Part shown: positions 22,270 to 34,600 of the stretch, piece by piece
Layout of the letters: every line of letters begins with the position of its first letter
Numbering within the stretch: the stretch's first letter is position 1
NCBI RefSeq assembly: GCF_910592395.1
Contig: NC_088325.1
Span: 13,642,109-13,706,108 of the forward strand
Direction: 5' to 3'
Origin: Lineus longissimus
Lineage: Eukaryota > Nemertea > Pilidiophora > Heteronemertea > Lineidae
DNA: 64,000 nt
Position numbers and translations under genes: made by a program
Notes under the pieces: generated by a model
What the model saw: only the letters and a program-made list of their open reading frames with translations
The model's database searches: none
What the model was told of the DNA's origin: nothing

Positions 22270-22962
22270 TCAGAGCATGCCCTGGGTGTCCTGAGACATG
22301 TCCGCAATTTTCATGTCGTTGATATGACGCGGAGCACCAAACGACATCCCTGACTGGGAATCCCCGCCAGTGTAGCCTGCTTGCATACCAAGCACAGCCT
22401 GACCTTCTGCACACATGTCGGTAACCTTGATGTCGTTGATGTGCCGAGGGGCACCGAAGGACATCCCCTTCTGTGAGGCACCACCGGTGTATCCAGCCTG
22501 CATACCGAGGACGCCTTGGCCATCTACACACATGTCGGCAACCTTAATATCGTTGATATGACGATTGGCACCAAACGACATTCCAGACTGAGACGCGCCG
22601 CCGGTGAAGCCAGCCTGTCCGCCAAGAACTCCCTGGCCATCGCGGCACATGTCGTCAACTTTGATATCGGCGCAATGGCGCCCGCCGCCAAACGACATCC
22701 CGGACTGCGAGGCACCTTTGTTGTAACCAGCTTGCATCCCAAGGACACCTTGACCGTCTTTGCACATATCTTCAACCTTGATATCAGCGATGTGCCTACC
22801 CGCTCCAATAGACATGCCGGACTGGGAAGCGCATTTGTTCGTCCCCGCCTGGAGACCGATCATAGTCTGTCCCGCCCTCATCTGCTCGTCTGTGAATTCT
22901 CTTACGTTCTTCGTGGTGGGCCTGGCTCCGATTGTCATTCCTGGGAACTGGTTCCTCTGACA
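22270..22962 (-). CDS. Calponin locus, alternative terminal exon T3: five repeats
   Basis: A phase-0 acceptor (CTTCTTCAG at 22963) opens 230 codons and a TGA. It begins CQRNQFPGMTIGARPTTKN and [13 protein letters not shown], then has five repeats of the type GMQAGYTGGASQ.GMSFG..RHINDI, evenly spaced at 39 residues. The acidic linkers contain Cys in place of the Ser or Ala seen elsewhere (VEDMCKDGQ, VDDMCRDGQ, VADMCVDGQ). With the constitutive exons it gives a 373-aa protein. From memory, bivalve smooth muscle contains roughly 40-kDa calponin-like proteins with about five such repeats, so this isoform is the best candidate counterpart. Confidence 0.87.
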   Translation of the reverse strand, partial: CQRNQFPGMTIGARPTTKNVREFTDEQMRAGQTMIGLQAGTNKCASQSGMSIGAGRHIADIKVEDMCKDGQGVLGMQAGYNKGASQSGMSFGGGRHCADIKVDDMCRDGQGVLGGQAGFTGGASQSGMSFGANRHINDIKVADMCVDGQGVLGMQAGYTGGASQKGMSFGAPRHINDIKVTDMCAEGQAVLGMQAGYTGGDSQSGMSFGAPRHINDMKIADMSQDTQGML

Positions 22963-23049
22963 CTGAAGAAGGATTAATGGTAATAGCGTATACAAGAGAA
23001 AGAATTGATAGAACAGAAAAAGTAGAGATCGTCAGGATTAAAAGCAAGG

Positions 23050-25460
23050 GAGACCTTTTTATTGAATTTGTGGAGAAAATAGAATAATGACCAACGTTTT
23101 TAAGGAAATGTTCTGAAGAGTTGAAAATGAGAAATGTTTCGTTTTTCGTAGTGATAGTGATAGTCTAAGTGATAGACACGACAATGTAGATACTGTGAAC
23201 TTCATTCATGTAAGTGACTTGTTACTGAAAAACAATCAAAGGACATTGTGGATTTTCATTTAGCAACATGCATAAAAACCCCGAATATAACTATCAACAA
23301 CAACAAAACTAACCCTGTTACCAAGCCAACAGCAAGATAACAAAGACATACATGTATATTCACAAAGCATACGATTCATTTCGCTATGGAGGAGGAATAC
23401 TCCCTGGAGAAAATCAACTCCAAGCGCTCAACGAACGCTGAAGAAGAACAAAGCATAGTTCCCGACTCTTAACCATACTTATTGCACCTGTAAAAAGAAA
23501 AGTTAGGTTAATCGAATTAGATAACGTATTGAACTCGGAACTTATTATCATTGCAAACTGCTGAAGAGGAAAGGTTTAGGGCGTGTGGTTCGGGGGACAG
23601 GCGGGCCATGTGATATGTACAGTCTTGCATGAATGTCAGGGAACGTGAACGTGAACGAGGATATTGAATTCTGAAGCAGGGGCGGCCACACGTTCATGTG
23701 CTGCTGTGGATTGTAGAATTGTTTATCTCGCCAAAATGATTCGGATTGTTTGGCAATGAAACGGTCGGTATGGGGTAAAACTGGAAAGTGCTGTGCAGTA
23801 AAAGAGGCGCGCAAAATTGTCATTTTAAGGAAAAAGTTGTAAAAACGGAATGGTGCATAGACTTAGATCTAAAATATCCATTTGAATTTCTTATATCAAT
23901 TAACAGCGCTGTGTTTGCATAAGGGAATGAAGATTAAACCTTTTGTGAAGTGTGGTGTATACAACTATAAGGAGATTATTTTGCCAATTTACTTGTATAT
24001 GTAAGCGAATGTTTGTTACCATTGGTTACAAGGCACTGCTTAGTACTTTCCTGGTTGCTAGGTGTTACTATGGCTACCGAAGCATAAACACAAGCAGGTG
24101 GGGAAAGGTGGAAAAAATGCACTACCAAAGGACATCAAGAGGCTGATATGGCTTTTCTGATAACCTCGTGCCCATGGTAACAATACCACGTGATCATCAT
24201 CCGCAACTTGTGCCTGCATTTCTTTTTGTGTCAAAGATGAAAGTAATTATGTCGTTCTCAAGTAGGTCAATTCAAACACCATATATCAACTAGTCACAGA
24301 TGAAATGAACTTCTGAAAGAAAGCAGGTCCTCAGCTCAGAGTTTAAAGAACACAAGATTCTTATGTGATCCGTAGTGTCATCAAGTCAAAAGGTACAGTT
24401 AGCTAATCAAGCAATCAAAGACTATCGTCGACAATACATTTAACAAAGCAGCCAGGGAATGGTTATTAGCAATAACAAATGGCAACACGAATTTATTTAT
24501 ATATCAGTTTTCAACACACGCATTCAGGGGATGCATATTAGATGTGTTTTAACTGGCATGGATGCTTATGAAGTATATGCTAATAACCTGCGTTTCATCC
24601 AAGACATGAAGATAGCTCCTAAAAATGTTCGTTGTTCATTAAAGAGCGACAGATGTCCACCACAGACGTTCCTTATCCAAGTCCCAGGCATCATCCTATG
24701 CTATTTCTGGTTCCGTTTTCGAGTCAAGTGTAGGCTATTCGGCAGCCAGTTTGGATTGATTTGGCAAAATTGATTTTGAGGCAAATGAGGGGTTGCCCCA
24801 AAGCCTATTTTGAAGGGTATGGTCCCAGAATTACAAAACCATTCACGAATCCGTCACACACATTGGAGAGGTATCACCATCTTATGTGTTTGTATCCTTC
24901 ATATAACAATCAAACAATATCTTACGCAAATGAAGGTGAATTTTATTTCATACGTTTTGTCTTAACAGTTAGCTGTAATTCATAACATGAGTAAAATGTA
25001 GACGTTTTGATGCACAGAGCGTTTGTTTATATAAGCTTTTTCTGAGAGGGACATTTTAAAAGAACAATTTGGAGATAAGACGTTGGTGTAAAGACTTCCA
25101 TTTGTATAAACTTTATGTTTAAGGTATACAGTTTGAGGTAAAATCGCTGTTTGGAAAATCATCTAATAATTTGCCTTTCCAAATCGATCTAATCGTTTTT
25201 CATCAATCTTTTGACCGTTAATGCGCAAGTCCAACTGCCCAGAACATCTTTGTGCGAGTCTCCTTGGGCTTCGACAAGGTGAATTTGAATAGAAAATGTA
25301 TGGACAAGTCCAAGGGGACGTGTACATCTGAGTCCATGATATGTACAACTAAAATTAACAGATTATAAAGATTTCAATCAGAATGAAAATCTTCAAATCT
25401 AACAGAACTGATAGAATTAAACAGAATGTGAAAGAAGTGTTGAGTTCCTCCTTGTAGTGA
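23050..25460. other. Intron/3'UTR stretch between T2 and T3
   Basis: Only short random frames. AATAAA signals on the minus strand at 24947-24942 and 24497-24492 follow T2. Confidence 0.4.
24942..24947 (-). other. Poly(A) signal AATAAA after terminal exon T2
   Basis: TTTATT on the forward strand, about 530 nt past the T2 stop at 25474. Confidence 0.45.
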
Positions 25461-25473
25461 AGCACTTCCACCT

Positions 25474-25935
25474 CTACATCATGCCTTGTGACTCCTTCGA
25501 CATGTCAGTGACTTTGATGTCGGAGATGTGACGGGCGCCTCCACTGGACATCCCCTTCTGTGACGCCCCACCGGTGAAACCAGCTTGCTTGCTGAGGACG
25601 CTCTGGCCCTCTTTCGACATTTCCGCGTCAACCTTGGTGTCGCAGATATGGCGACCTGCTCCGAAGGACATGCCGGACTGAGAAGCTCCACCGGTGAAGC
25701 CTGCCTGCTGACTGAGCATGCTCTGGCCATCTTTTGACATGGCATCCACCTTAATATCAGCAATATGGCGGCCAGCACCCATGGACATGCCCGATTGGGA
25801 GGCTCCGCCAGTGAAGCCTGCCTGCATGCCTAGGATGTTCTGACCAGCCTTCATCTGCTCGTCGCTGAACTCCCTGACGTTCTTTGTGGTTGGCGCCGCA
25901 CCGATGGTCATGCCCGGGAATACGTTTCTTTGAGC
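25474..25935 (-). CDS. Calponin locus, alternative terminal exon T2: three repeats
   Basis: A phase-0 acceptor (CATCTTCAG at 25936) opens 153 codons and a TAG. It begins AQRNVFPGMTIGAAPTTKN and VREFSDEQMKAGQ, then has three repeats of the form [18 protein letters not shown] and RHIADI. The third has QKGMSSGGA. With the constitutive exons it gives a 296-aa protein, close to vertebrate calponins, which also have three repeats. The resemblance in number may be convergent, because these repeats are closest to those of T3. Confidence 0.87.
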   Translation of the reverse strand, partial: AQRNVFPGMTIGAAPTTKNVREFSDEQMKAGQNILGMQAGFTGGASQSGMSMGAGRHIADIKVDAMSKDGQSMLSQQAGFTGGASQSGMSFGAGRHICDTKVDAEMSKEGQSVLSKQAGFTGGASQKGMSSGGARHISDIKVTDMSKESQGMM

Positions 25936-25999
25936 CTGAAGATGGAAGGTGGGTTAAGTAAACATGCTCTTCTAAAGGTTCCTGGTGATACTAGTTGCA

Positions 26000-28480
26000 T
26001 TTTTTTCAAGCCCCAGTAATGTAGCCATCTAGAATATTAAGGGTTTTGACAGAAGACTCACATTTATGATAATGTTATGCGCCATCCCACTACAGATGTG
26101 TCAATACATTGATGAACCTGATACCCATACATATGTTTCGAGCTTTTGTACGAGTCCCAGTGAAGTTTAAGGCTGGGGAAACTAAACTGAACACAAAACA
26201 AATGTGAAGTAAGAAAAATGATGGACAGAGACAGAATGATAACGCAAAAAATGAACAGAAAAACGCGGCGCGATTTAAGGGAGGTAGTAGATGAACTCAG
26301 CATTTTCTTGAACGTTGTTGCTGCAAGATGTGATAAATCAATTAGGGATCGATTACACTTTTCAGCTTGCTTCGTCGCGTGAGTACATTAAGTACGCGGG
26401 GGGAGGGGACGCGACCAACCATGCCAATTGGTGTCATTGCTTCGTAGCCTTAGAAGTATTGAAATTACGATTTGCTGCCAAATGTTAACAGAAAGATGAG
26501 GCCTCAGAGACATACACGTTTTCTTCAAAGTTTTTTTCTTGGGAGACGTCGTTTATGCTGCAAAGTTGCAATGTGTTTCACACAAAAATGCAAGGTGTTC
26601 ACTGCAGAATATATCGCGCTAGAGCAGTACATCTACCGAACAATTCAATCTTTAAGACGATTTTCAATCAACCTGCAGCTAAGCTATGTGTTGTGACAAA
26701 AATATATAAAACTAGCTTTTTGGTTATAAACGTATGACAGGTATACAATCAGAACAAAGTTGCCAGTGGCAAAATGCATTTATTTTATAAAATATTCGGG
26801 TATATTCGACGGACAGTCAGTGCCTCTCCACTTCCCCTGACTCTCTGGCCGAAGCGGCGTTGAATTCTTAACAATATTCTTTACCAACATATAGACAATA
26901 CTTGCGTGAAGCCCTGGTGAATGAAAGATTCTTAGGTCTCGGTGCTGAGGGAAGGCGGTAGTCCGCTATGAGCTTTTGACCATCTCAAAAGTTTCACCAC
27001 AAAAGTCGTTCATTCACCAGCAGCGACTAATAATAAATTGCTTGAGATTATTTACCTACGCCATATACAATATATTAATGACTAAAGTAAACAGAAGTGT
27101 CTAACAATTGAAGCTTCATGCAGCCTATATTAACCTTTAACCATCACAGAACCTTAGATTCTTATCAAAAGCACGTATCTACAACATGAGTTGAACCTTT
27201 GCAAGTTTGAAGAATTTCTTAACCAACAGGAGTGCGAAATCATTCATCTGACTTTCAAACTTCTACATCGGTTTCACTCTTCCAGTTTTGATATTTTTCA
27301 TCTTTGAAAAGGCCAATTCGAGACGAGACGTTCATATTTCCAGCGTTCATGCATCCTTACAGCAAGTGCTACAGTCTCGAGATGTGATTCCTCGTAACCT
27401 AGTGTTCTCTTCGTGTACTACAATGTTCTACCTCGACACGCTACTGTCCAATTCGTATCCTATGTACACATTGATCACAACAGTTCTGTATATTTAGGTG
27501 AGATTGGGCTTGCAGTAGTCATATTATGATGACGTAGATACCACAGACTTAAGACGTCATCAGAATTGTTAAAATGGATGCTGTAAAAGTTAAAATACAT
27601 CTACTTTGGAAGGAATATAATTTCCTTTCGTTTCATTTGAGTTTGACATAAAATGAATATCGATGATGTTCCTGCAAGCCCATCCCACCAGAGTATGGTG
27701 TCAAGACCGGAAGTAGGTTTTTGACATGCGCGAACTCATCAAATAATAGTCCGTTCAGATACTTCTGGATGACTGCAGACACTTCGCCCACAAATTCCGC
27801 CTCGTGTGTCCTGTTATGCACGTCAAAACGATACTTCTAGTTTGACAAGACCTCATAAATCTTATCTCTTGAACAATATTTTCATTGTCTAATACAAAAT
27901 ATGAAAAATCTGCGAAGTTTTTCTACCAGTGCTTACGAAAGTATCTTTTGAATCAGTCAACCGACGAAAAGTCGACTCTGACTGACAGATCGAAAATCCA
28001 ATCAGCGCCCTTCGTCATGTTCGAATCCAAAATCTAATATTTAAAATAACCTATCACTGTCAAGTGATATGTATCGACATTCCTGATTGCCCGATTTTGA
28101 ATTTCAATATCGAACCAGGTCCTTCCAATCAATTGTCCTTCGACGCCTGATTTCAAATGTGACAATTTCTAAATTGAAACGCATGGTCCTTGACAATGTC
28201 AACAAGAACACTCGAAAATAAAATGCTGCTTACTAAATACTAGCACTGGTGATGTCTTGCAAACGTGGTGTCGGAAACGAATATCAAAGTCACAGTGCAC
28301 AATATAGGCCTGATATTAATAGTATGGCGCCATTTAACAGTATCCGTAAATGAAAAGGTTTGCAGATGCTCTGGTTTTCACTTGCGTTGATTGAATCCAT
28401 CAGTACGTTAGAAATAATAGAAATATAAACAATGTTCTTTGTTGATGGTGAAGAAAAAAGTGTCTTCAATGTCAGTCCAG
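26000..28480. other. Intron/3'UTR stretch between T1 and T2
   Basis: No coding exon seen. A minus-strand AATAAA lies at 26784-26779; no closer canonical signal to the T1 stop was found. Confidence 0.4.
26779..26784 (-). other. Possible poly(A) signal AATAAA after terminal exon T1
   Basis: TTTATT on the forward strand, about 1.7 kb past the T1 stop, so less certain than the others. Confidence 0.3.
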
Positions 28481-28494
28481 TTAGTCATAGTTCC

Positions 28495-30345
28495 TTAGAA
28501 ATCTGAAACATCCGCAATTTGCCTTTGCGCGCCGAAATGCATTCCCTGTTGGTTAGCGCCTCGGTTGGTTCCCATTTGCAGTGGTATCATTCCCGCGCTG
28601 TCTTGGGCGTAGGGATCCGACTTGATGTCTCCAACGTGCCTCTGGTTGCTGAAATTCATGCCTGCTTGGGAGGCGCCCTTGTTGTAACCGTATTGCGAGC
28701 CGATGATGCCAGCTCCCTCTTGCGAGTACTCGTCTGCTCTGACGTCTGCGCCGTGCCTCGTTCCGCCCATGACCATTCCAGACTGTGTGGCACCTCTGTT
28801 GGAACCCGATTGTAATCCGATGACACCTTGGCCTTCCATTGACCCGGGGTCGAGTTTCATGTCGCCAGCATGTCGGACACCGCCCATGACCATTCCGGAT
28901 TGTGACGCCCCCGTGTTTGAGCCTGATTGCAAACCAATAACGCCTTGCCCCTCCATGGACATGGGGTCGACTTTCATATCTCCTGCATGACGGACTCCAC
29001 CCATGACAAGACCCGCCTGGGATGCGCCTCTATTCGAGCCTGATTGGAGACCGATAATGCCTTGGCCTTCGGTAGTCATTTGGTCAACTTTCATGTCGCC
29101 ACCATGTCGGACACCGCCCATGACCATTCCAGATTGTGATGCCCCCATGTTAGAGCCTGACTGGAGACCAATAATGCCTTGCCCATCCTTCGACATGGGG
29201 TCGACTCTCATATCCCCGCCATGACGCACGCCTCCAAACGACATGCCCATCTGTGAAGCGCCCTTGTTGGAGCCGGACTGTAGACCAATGATTCCCTGAC
29301 CTTCTGCTGAGATCTCATCGCACCGAATGTCACCAGCGTGACGCACTCCTCCAAAGGACATTCCTGATTGGCTGGCGCCTTGGTTGGAACCGGCCTGTAG
29401 ACCAATCACGCCCATTCCTTCCAGTGCCATGTCGTCTGTTCTGATATCACCGCAGTGGCGGATAGAACCGAACCCAATCATTCCCTTCTGCGAATCGAAT
29501 TTATTTGTTCCGCACTGTAGGCCGATTACTCCCTTGCCTTCCTCCGACATATCATCGCAAGTGAGATCCGCGCAATGCCTCACGCCGCCAAAGGTCATTC
29601 CTTTCTGAGATGCTAATTTATTCGTGCCATATTGCAGACCAATGATCGCAGAGCCCTCGTTTGACATATCATCAATCTTGATATCACCGCAATGGCGGAC
29701 GCCACCCATGGGCGCCATTCCAGCCTGGGAAGCGAGTTTGTTCGTGCCGTATTGTAATCCAATGACCATGTCACCGTCGGTTGACGCTTTGCCACAGTCG
29801 ATATCTCCTCCGTGTCTGACGGAGCCGAACCCAGACATACCCTTCTGCGAAGCGAACTTATTCGTGCCCGACTGCAACCCGATAACATTATGTCCCTCTT
29901 TCACCGATTGGTCGCACCTGATATCGGAGACGTGCCTCACCCCTCCCATTGCACACATGCCTTTCTGCGACGCGAACTGATTCGTCCCCGACTGCAGCGA
30001 TAGGTAGTTTTCGCCCTCCTTTGATTGTAAACCGTCGTGTTTTGTATCTCCTGCGTGCCGTACCGCTCCCATGCTCGTCATGCCCTTCTGGGACGCGAAC
30101 TGATTCGTACCAGACTGCAAACTGATCACGGATTCTCCTTCCTTTGACCCAGGACCACAGCTAATATCACCGACGTGCCTAACTCCTCCAATAGTCATAC
30201 CCTTCTGTGAGGCCAGTTTGTTTGTGCCGGACTGGAGCCCAATGATCGTATGTCCCTGCCGCAGCTGATCACGGGTGAATTGGCGACGGTTGTTGTTGAG
30301 AGGACCAGGTCCGATTGTCATGCCCCTGAACCCGCATCGCTGAGC
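28495..30345 (-). CDS. Calponin locus, alternative terminal exon T1: fifteen repeats
   Basis: A phase-0 acceptor (TTGTCTAG at 30346) opens 616 codons and a stop. After AQRCGFRGMTIGPGPLNNN and RRQFTRDQLRQGH it carries fifteen calponin-like repeats at a 39-41 residue period in one uninterrupted exon. Two classes are visible. Repeats 1-7 have GTN(K/Q)(F/L)ASQKGM and often Cys in or near RHCGDI. Repeats 8-13 have GSN.GASQSGM and RHAGDM. The last two are divergent (GSQYGYNKGASQAGM, PLQMGTNRGANQQGM). With the constitutive exons it gives a 759-aa protein, the longest isoform and the one nearest the shared exons. The probable role is multivalent binding along actin filaments. Confidence 0.9.
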   Translation of the reverse strand, partial: AQRCGFRGMTIGPGPLNNNRRQFTRDQLRQGHTIIGLQSGTNKLASQKGMTIGGVRHVGDISCGPGSKEGESVISLQSGTNQFASQKGMTSMGAVRHAGDTKHDGLQSKEGENYLSLQSGTNQFASQKGMCAMGGVRHVSDIRCDQSVKEGHNVIGLQSGTNKFASQKGMSGFGSVRHGGDIDCGKASTDGDMVIGLQYGTNKLASQAGMAPMGGVRHCGDIKIDDMSNEGSAIIGLQYGTNKLASQKGMTFGGVRHCADLTCDDMSEEGKGVIGLQCGTNKFDSQKGMIGFGSIRHCGDIRTDDMALEGMGVIGLQAGSNQGASQSGMSFGGVRHAGDIRCDEISAEGQGIIGLQSGSNKGASQMGMSFGGVRHGGDMRVDPMSKDGQGIIGLQSGSNMGASQSGMVMGGVRHGGDMKVDQMTTEGQGIIGLQSGSNRGASQAGLVMGGVRHAGDMKVDPMSMEGQGVIGLQSGSNTGASQSGMVMGGVRHAGDMKLDPGSMEGQGVIGLQSGSNRGATQSGMVMGGTRHGADVRADEYSQEGAGIIGSQYGYNKGASQAGMNFSNQRHVGDIKSDPYAQDSAGMIPLQMGTNRGANQQGMHFGAQRQIADVSDF

Positions 30346-30889
30346 CTAGACAACGAAGAAGGGGAGAAGAGGGATGTAAGGATTTTGAAGTATTTGGTTG
30401 ATACAGTTAGCTGACAGAACAAGACAGGAGAGAGGACTTGGCAGAATTTTTTAAGATGAAGATAAAACACCACTCGTTATAAAAGTTTGAGAACAGAGAA
30501 GAGGAGGGTGTGTAGCGTGTAGCCGTTGGAAAGACAGATGATAAGTGGCCTAGAAGGGCGAAAGAGAGTTCATGTTGTCTGAGCGCACTCTACTTTCTTG
30601 GGGAAGATTCTACGGATGAAGCTACATAGATTACTTTCGTTACTTGTTCCAGAAGGAGTTCACAGATGGAAAGGGAGACACACAAAACTAAAAAGAAGAT
30701 TTCCGCCTAGCGGAAGCTCTTACCCACCTGTCTCCTGTTCCGGTTCCAGAGTCTTATCCATGGAAACATCCGCCATCCTTGTCACGTGATCGACGAGCGA
30801 GAACGGAAGGGTTGAATGAACAAATACAAGACATAATGAAAATGGAAACATATGGGAAATGGGGATTGGGGAAAACTGTTTGTGCCTAC

Positions 30890-31027
30890 CTCGGTTCCAA
30901 GAGCCATAATGCAGTTGAGAACCTGCGGCATGTTGCGTCCCTCGTACAGATCGACTGTCTGGAAGGTACAGGTTTTGGGTACACCGTAGGCTTCGCAACC
31001 GACGACGAAGTTTTGGATGTTCTCCAT
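30890..31027 (-). CDS. Calponin locus, constitutive exon 4 (end of calponin-homology domain)
   Basis: Flanked by CTCCACAG and a GTAGGC donor; phase 0 on both sides; 46 codons. It encodes MENIQNFVVGCEAYGVP, TFQTVDLYEG and MPQVLNCIMALGTE, the last helices of a single type-3 calponin-homology domain. Its phase-0 donor is the branch point: all five terminal exons (T1-T5) accept phase 0 and begin with the natural continuation xQR. The domain is a signalling/filament-associated module rather than a strong actin binder by itself (family knowledge). Confidence 0.9.
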
Positions 31028-31207
31028 CTGTGGAGGAGAGAAAGCGTGAGATTAGGCACGGAATGCAATTTCCAAAATCATAATGACAACTCATAGATTA
31101 TAATGACGAGTTGAACTTCGTTACAGTTGATGAACTGAGTCATTAATATTCATATTCAATGACACACAGAAACAAGAATAAACACATTGATGAAGTACAG
31201 TACTTAC

Positions 31208-31313
31208 ATGGGCGAAAGCCATTTTTCCCTTGTTAAGCTTGATTTGTTTCTTTTTTGCTGCTGGTCCAGGCATGTTTTCTGCTGGGGTACCCTTGAACAC
31301 TGCGTTAATCAAT
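31208..31313 (-). CDS. Calponin locus, constitutive exon 3
   Basis: Acceptor TTTTCAG and donor GTAAGT; enters phase 2 and leaves phase 0; 106 nt. It encodes LINAVFKG, a Pro/Lys insert (PGPAAKKKQIKLNKG) and KMAFAH, matching the LCKLIN and KFKMAF.MENI parts of calponin-homology domains. Confidence 0.88.
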
Positions 31314-31503
31314 CTGAAAACAAGCATTTTGTTATTGAATTGATGTTCAAAGATTTTGATAACGAAAACACTTGGTGTCCATGTGTTTGAAATTCGTTGT
31401 AAGAAAGGATAGACCTCGGCTCTTTAGGATCAAAGATGGTGGCCTGTTTTGACGGACAACGAAGGCGTCCACGGCTGCGCAAGACTCTATCTACGGTACT
31501 TAC

Positions 31504-31646
31504 TGGATTAGAAGGTGTCCATCGGAGAGCTGCTCCTTCACTTCCTTCATGCCTGGCTTCAGCTCTTGTGCTGAGGCATCACTGCAGAGTTCTTTAATCC
31601 ACCTAATGACCTGCGCCTCGTGTTCACTGTCATATTTGGACGCCAC
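31504..31646 (-). CDS. Calponin locus, constitutive exon 2
   Basis: Acceptor CTTACAG, donor GTAAGT; enters phase 0 and leaves phase 2; 143 nt. It encodes VASKYDSEHEAQVIRWIKEL and later LSDGHLLIQ, the first helix and the DG.LL motif of the calponin-homology domain. The SKYD start is the typical second-exon opening in transgelin-like proteins. A short first exon with the initiator ATG is therefore required upstream. Confidence 0.88.
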
Positions 31647-34600
31647 CTGTAAGTATATAGAAGAACTCGGTGAATATCATGGCGAGATCTGGACTCGTGT
31701 GTCAAAATGTTTGGCCGATGATGGCTTCGGGTTGAACGTGGCAGTGTCGAAGAACGAGTAACTGTACCAATTTGATAAGACCAGACATTAAAAGATTTTG
31801 GTATATAACATCCCCTGCCAGCCTTAAAACAATATTCTGTAAGTTTTTTTTGGGGATAAGAAAGTCTGAGGTGGTTCAGGACAATCTTTTCAGTTTATCA
31901 GCTAATAAACACGTAATATCGTATGAATATGACGTACTTGTTGAACTTCAAAATCATAATTGGTAGATTCCATTATTAAAAGATGAAAAACAACTGCTGT
32001 CACAGCAATATTTTTGGTTTCTATCACTTACTTAGCTAAAATGGTTCTTAAAATGTTATTATCTCATGGGATTATCAGCTAATGTTAGACGTAAATATTT
32101 CAATTTGAACAAAATCTCGGTTGTCAGACAAAATTCACCAAAAAAGGGAAACTTTATAAAGTAAGACACTACTTTCCAACTCAGTGAATACCCATGATGT
32201 TTCTACGCTCGTTCAACAGAAACCAACACCAACCAAAAGCAAAATCTGCATATTCAAATTAATCCGTGACGTCAGACATAAACTTGACCAATGGGAATGA
32301 GACTGACTCTGTTTAAAAGACGTGACGGGCTCCACTCACCTGTATCCATCAACCCTTCCTTTATACTAGATACAATAAATAACAGAAGCTGGTAAAATCA
32401 CTCATTTAAGCTTGGGTTTTATTGTTTCTTGATTTTTATCTTGAAAAGAGGCAATAAACGAATCGCAATTGGTTGTGAAATACATCATTTGGATGATTTT
32501 GAGACACTGCTTGTGAGTAAAACTCAAGTTATTCAAGTGATTTTACCTTGGTGTGTTTCTGCCAGGTCAGCCCGCAGAATCAAGCAGTGTTTGACCTGAT
32601 ACCGCTGAAGAACCTTAGCAAAACATACCGAAAAGACTTACTCTATATAGAGAGGGAAGGCGGGCATGGCTATTAGAGAACGCTTTCACCAACATGATAT
32701 CAGTTAACGTTTCAATAACCACGCCCTATACACTGGGAACTGGTTGGGGATAGCTATCAAAATTTGAAGATGATATAGAACAGGATAATATAGAGTGAGA
32801 TTTCATAGACTGGTAACATATTATAACTGGAGTTTAACACTATATTTTCAAGGTTGGACAAGCCGGGTGGACGCACGCCAGTTTGAATAGACCAAAACAA
32901 GTTTTACTAAGATTGATCGCCATCTTCTAGTGTCATTTAGGAAGAGTTTAATAGAAGGCCGGAAAGTCTGGACCTCGCAAGACGAGTTGGCGAGAGAGAA
33001 AAGTCACCGGGTAGAGTGACAGAGTGGTGGCAGAAGTAGGAATACTAGGGTAGTAAAAACCATGAGGTCAATCCAGAAATAAGCTGTAATTGATTCCTAC
33101 AAGATTATCAAATTATCTACCAAATTCGACTGATCAAATCAACCTAACGATATTCTTGGTTTTTAGTTTGATTTTGACGAAAACAAACCGCGAACTGGCC
33201 AAAATGTATTGATATTTTACGATTGTTACCGACATTTACCGATAAACATCGAAATGTACCCATTTTTTCCGACATTTTCCGTTGTAACCGATATTTACCA
33301 ATGTTTACCGAATTTTCGATTTTTTGAAAACTCTTCGACAACTATACTTGAATAGGAGCCTATCTAATTCTGTTTCTTTATCACACTACATTTTGATAGC
33401 TTTCCCAGGTGACCTCGAACTTTGATATCCTCACATTGAAAGAAAGATACAACTTACCTACATGTCATGACGTCACAGATACATTAAATATCGATATAAT
33501 ATATGCAGTTTTTTGTATTTTGACACGCAAGTAGTTCGGTAGTGGCGAAAGTACGAACAAACATTCATAAACATGTAAATGGTGATAAACTTAAGGAAGA
33601 TACGTTTTTTCAACATAGATATAGGTATTACTAAATGATCACTGCGTAGTATAAATGTAGCTTAATTTCAAGGAACTTCAGATCAAACAACAGTCCTTGA
33701 ATTTGAAATGTTCGACATTACATCTTTAGTACCTTCAACTTCAACACATGTACAAATACTTAATTGTTAAAATCTCTATAAGTGGTCTCTCTGTCTTTTA
33801 ATAACAGACGCTGGGTATTATTTTCAATGGCGTGTGTGGTGCAAATAACTCAATCTCATAAGTCTTCAATAACTAATTTAAAAAATTATGATTTACACAA
33901 TAACTTGAGATCGTCTAAATTATAGGTAATTTTTTAATGCAACCCAATGCAAACGATTAGTTTAATTATTTATAGAAAGGATGAACACTTATAGTCTGTG
34001 TATTGCTTTGATGTGATGAAAAATACAGGCATTTGTACGGACGGGAATGGTCTGCAGATTACATTAATTATTTATTTAAAAAAATGTCTGCAGATGCTTC
34101 TTATCGTCTGCAGCGATACCCACGGGAAAGTTCATTAGATTTGTGCAATTTTTCGTCAGAATGTTTTGATTCATTTCTTGGCCAAAGATGGACCATTCTG
34201 TCTCTTTTATCACATTACATTTTGAATTCATCAGACCATCCGAAGTCACGTAGAAATGGACGTGTTTTATATGAATGATGATGATATCTGGGTTAGATTT
34301 TGAATTCAGAATTCAGCAAACATCACCTAAGAAACGTTTCGGTGTTGATGGGACAACTTGGGCGATGGATATGGGTGGTCAGGAGGAAAATTGCCCTGCT
34401 CGCCGCTCTTTGCCAGCACATGTAGCATTACACTAAAGGTGAGCTCTAAGAAATGATTTTGGAAGTGTTGCGAGGTGGTTTTGGACATGGCTGGCAAATT
34501 TCAGAATCCATGTAATGGTAACATTATCTTCTTGTGCATTGTTCATTCAGTGTAGTTGAGTGATTTTTCATGATACTGTTAAGGAAGTCGCCGACTAGCT

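Noticed and set aside
28519-29980. Long plus-strand frames opposite the calponin repeats
   Set aside because: Repeat-driven antisense frames with the same 39-codon periodicity as T1 itself.
30719-30771. Possible alternative first exon MADVSMDKTLEPEQET just downstream of the last calponin-homology exon
   Set aside because: Its usable donors leave in phase 1 or 2, whereas all terminal exons accept phase 0, so it cannot encode a repeat-only isoform in frame.
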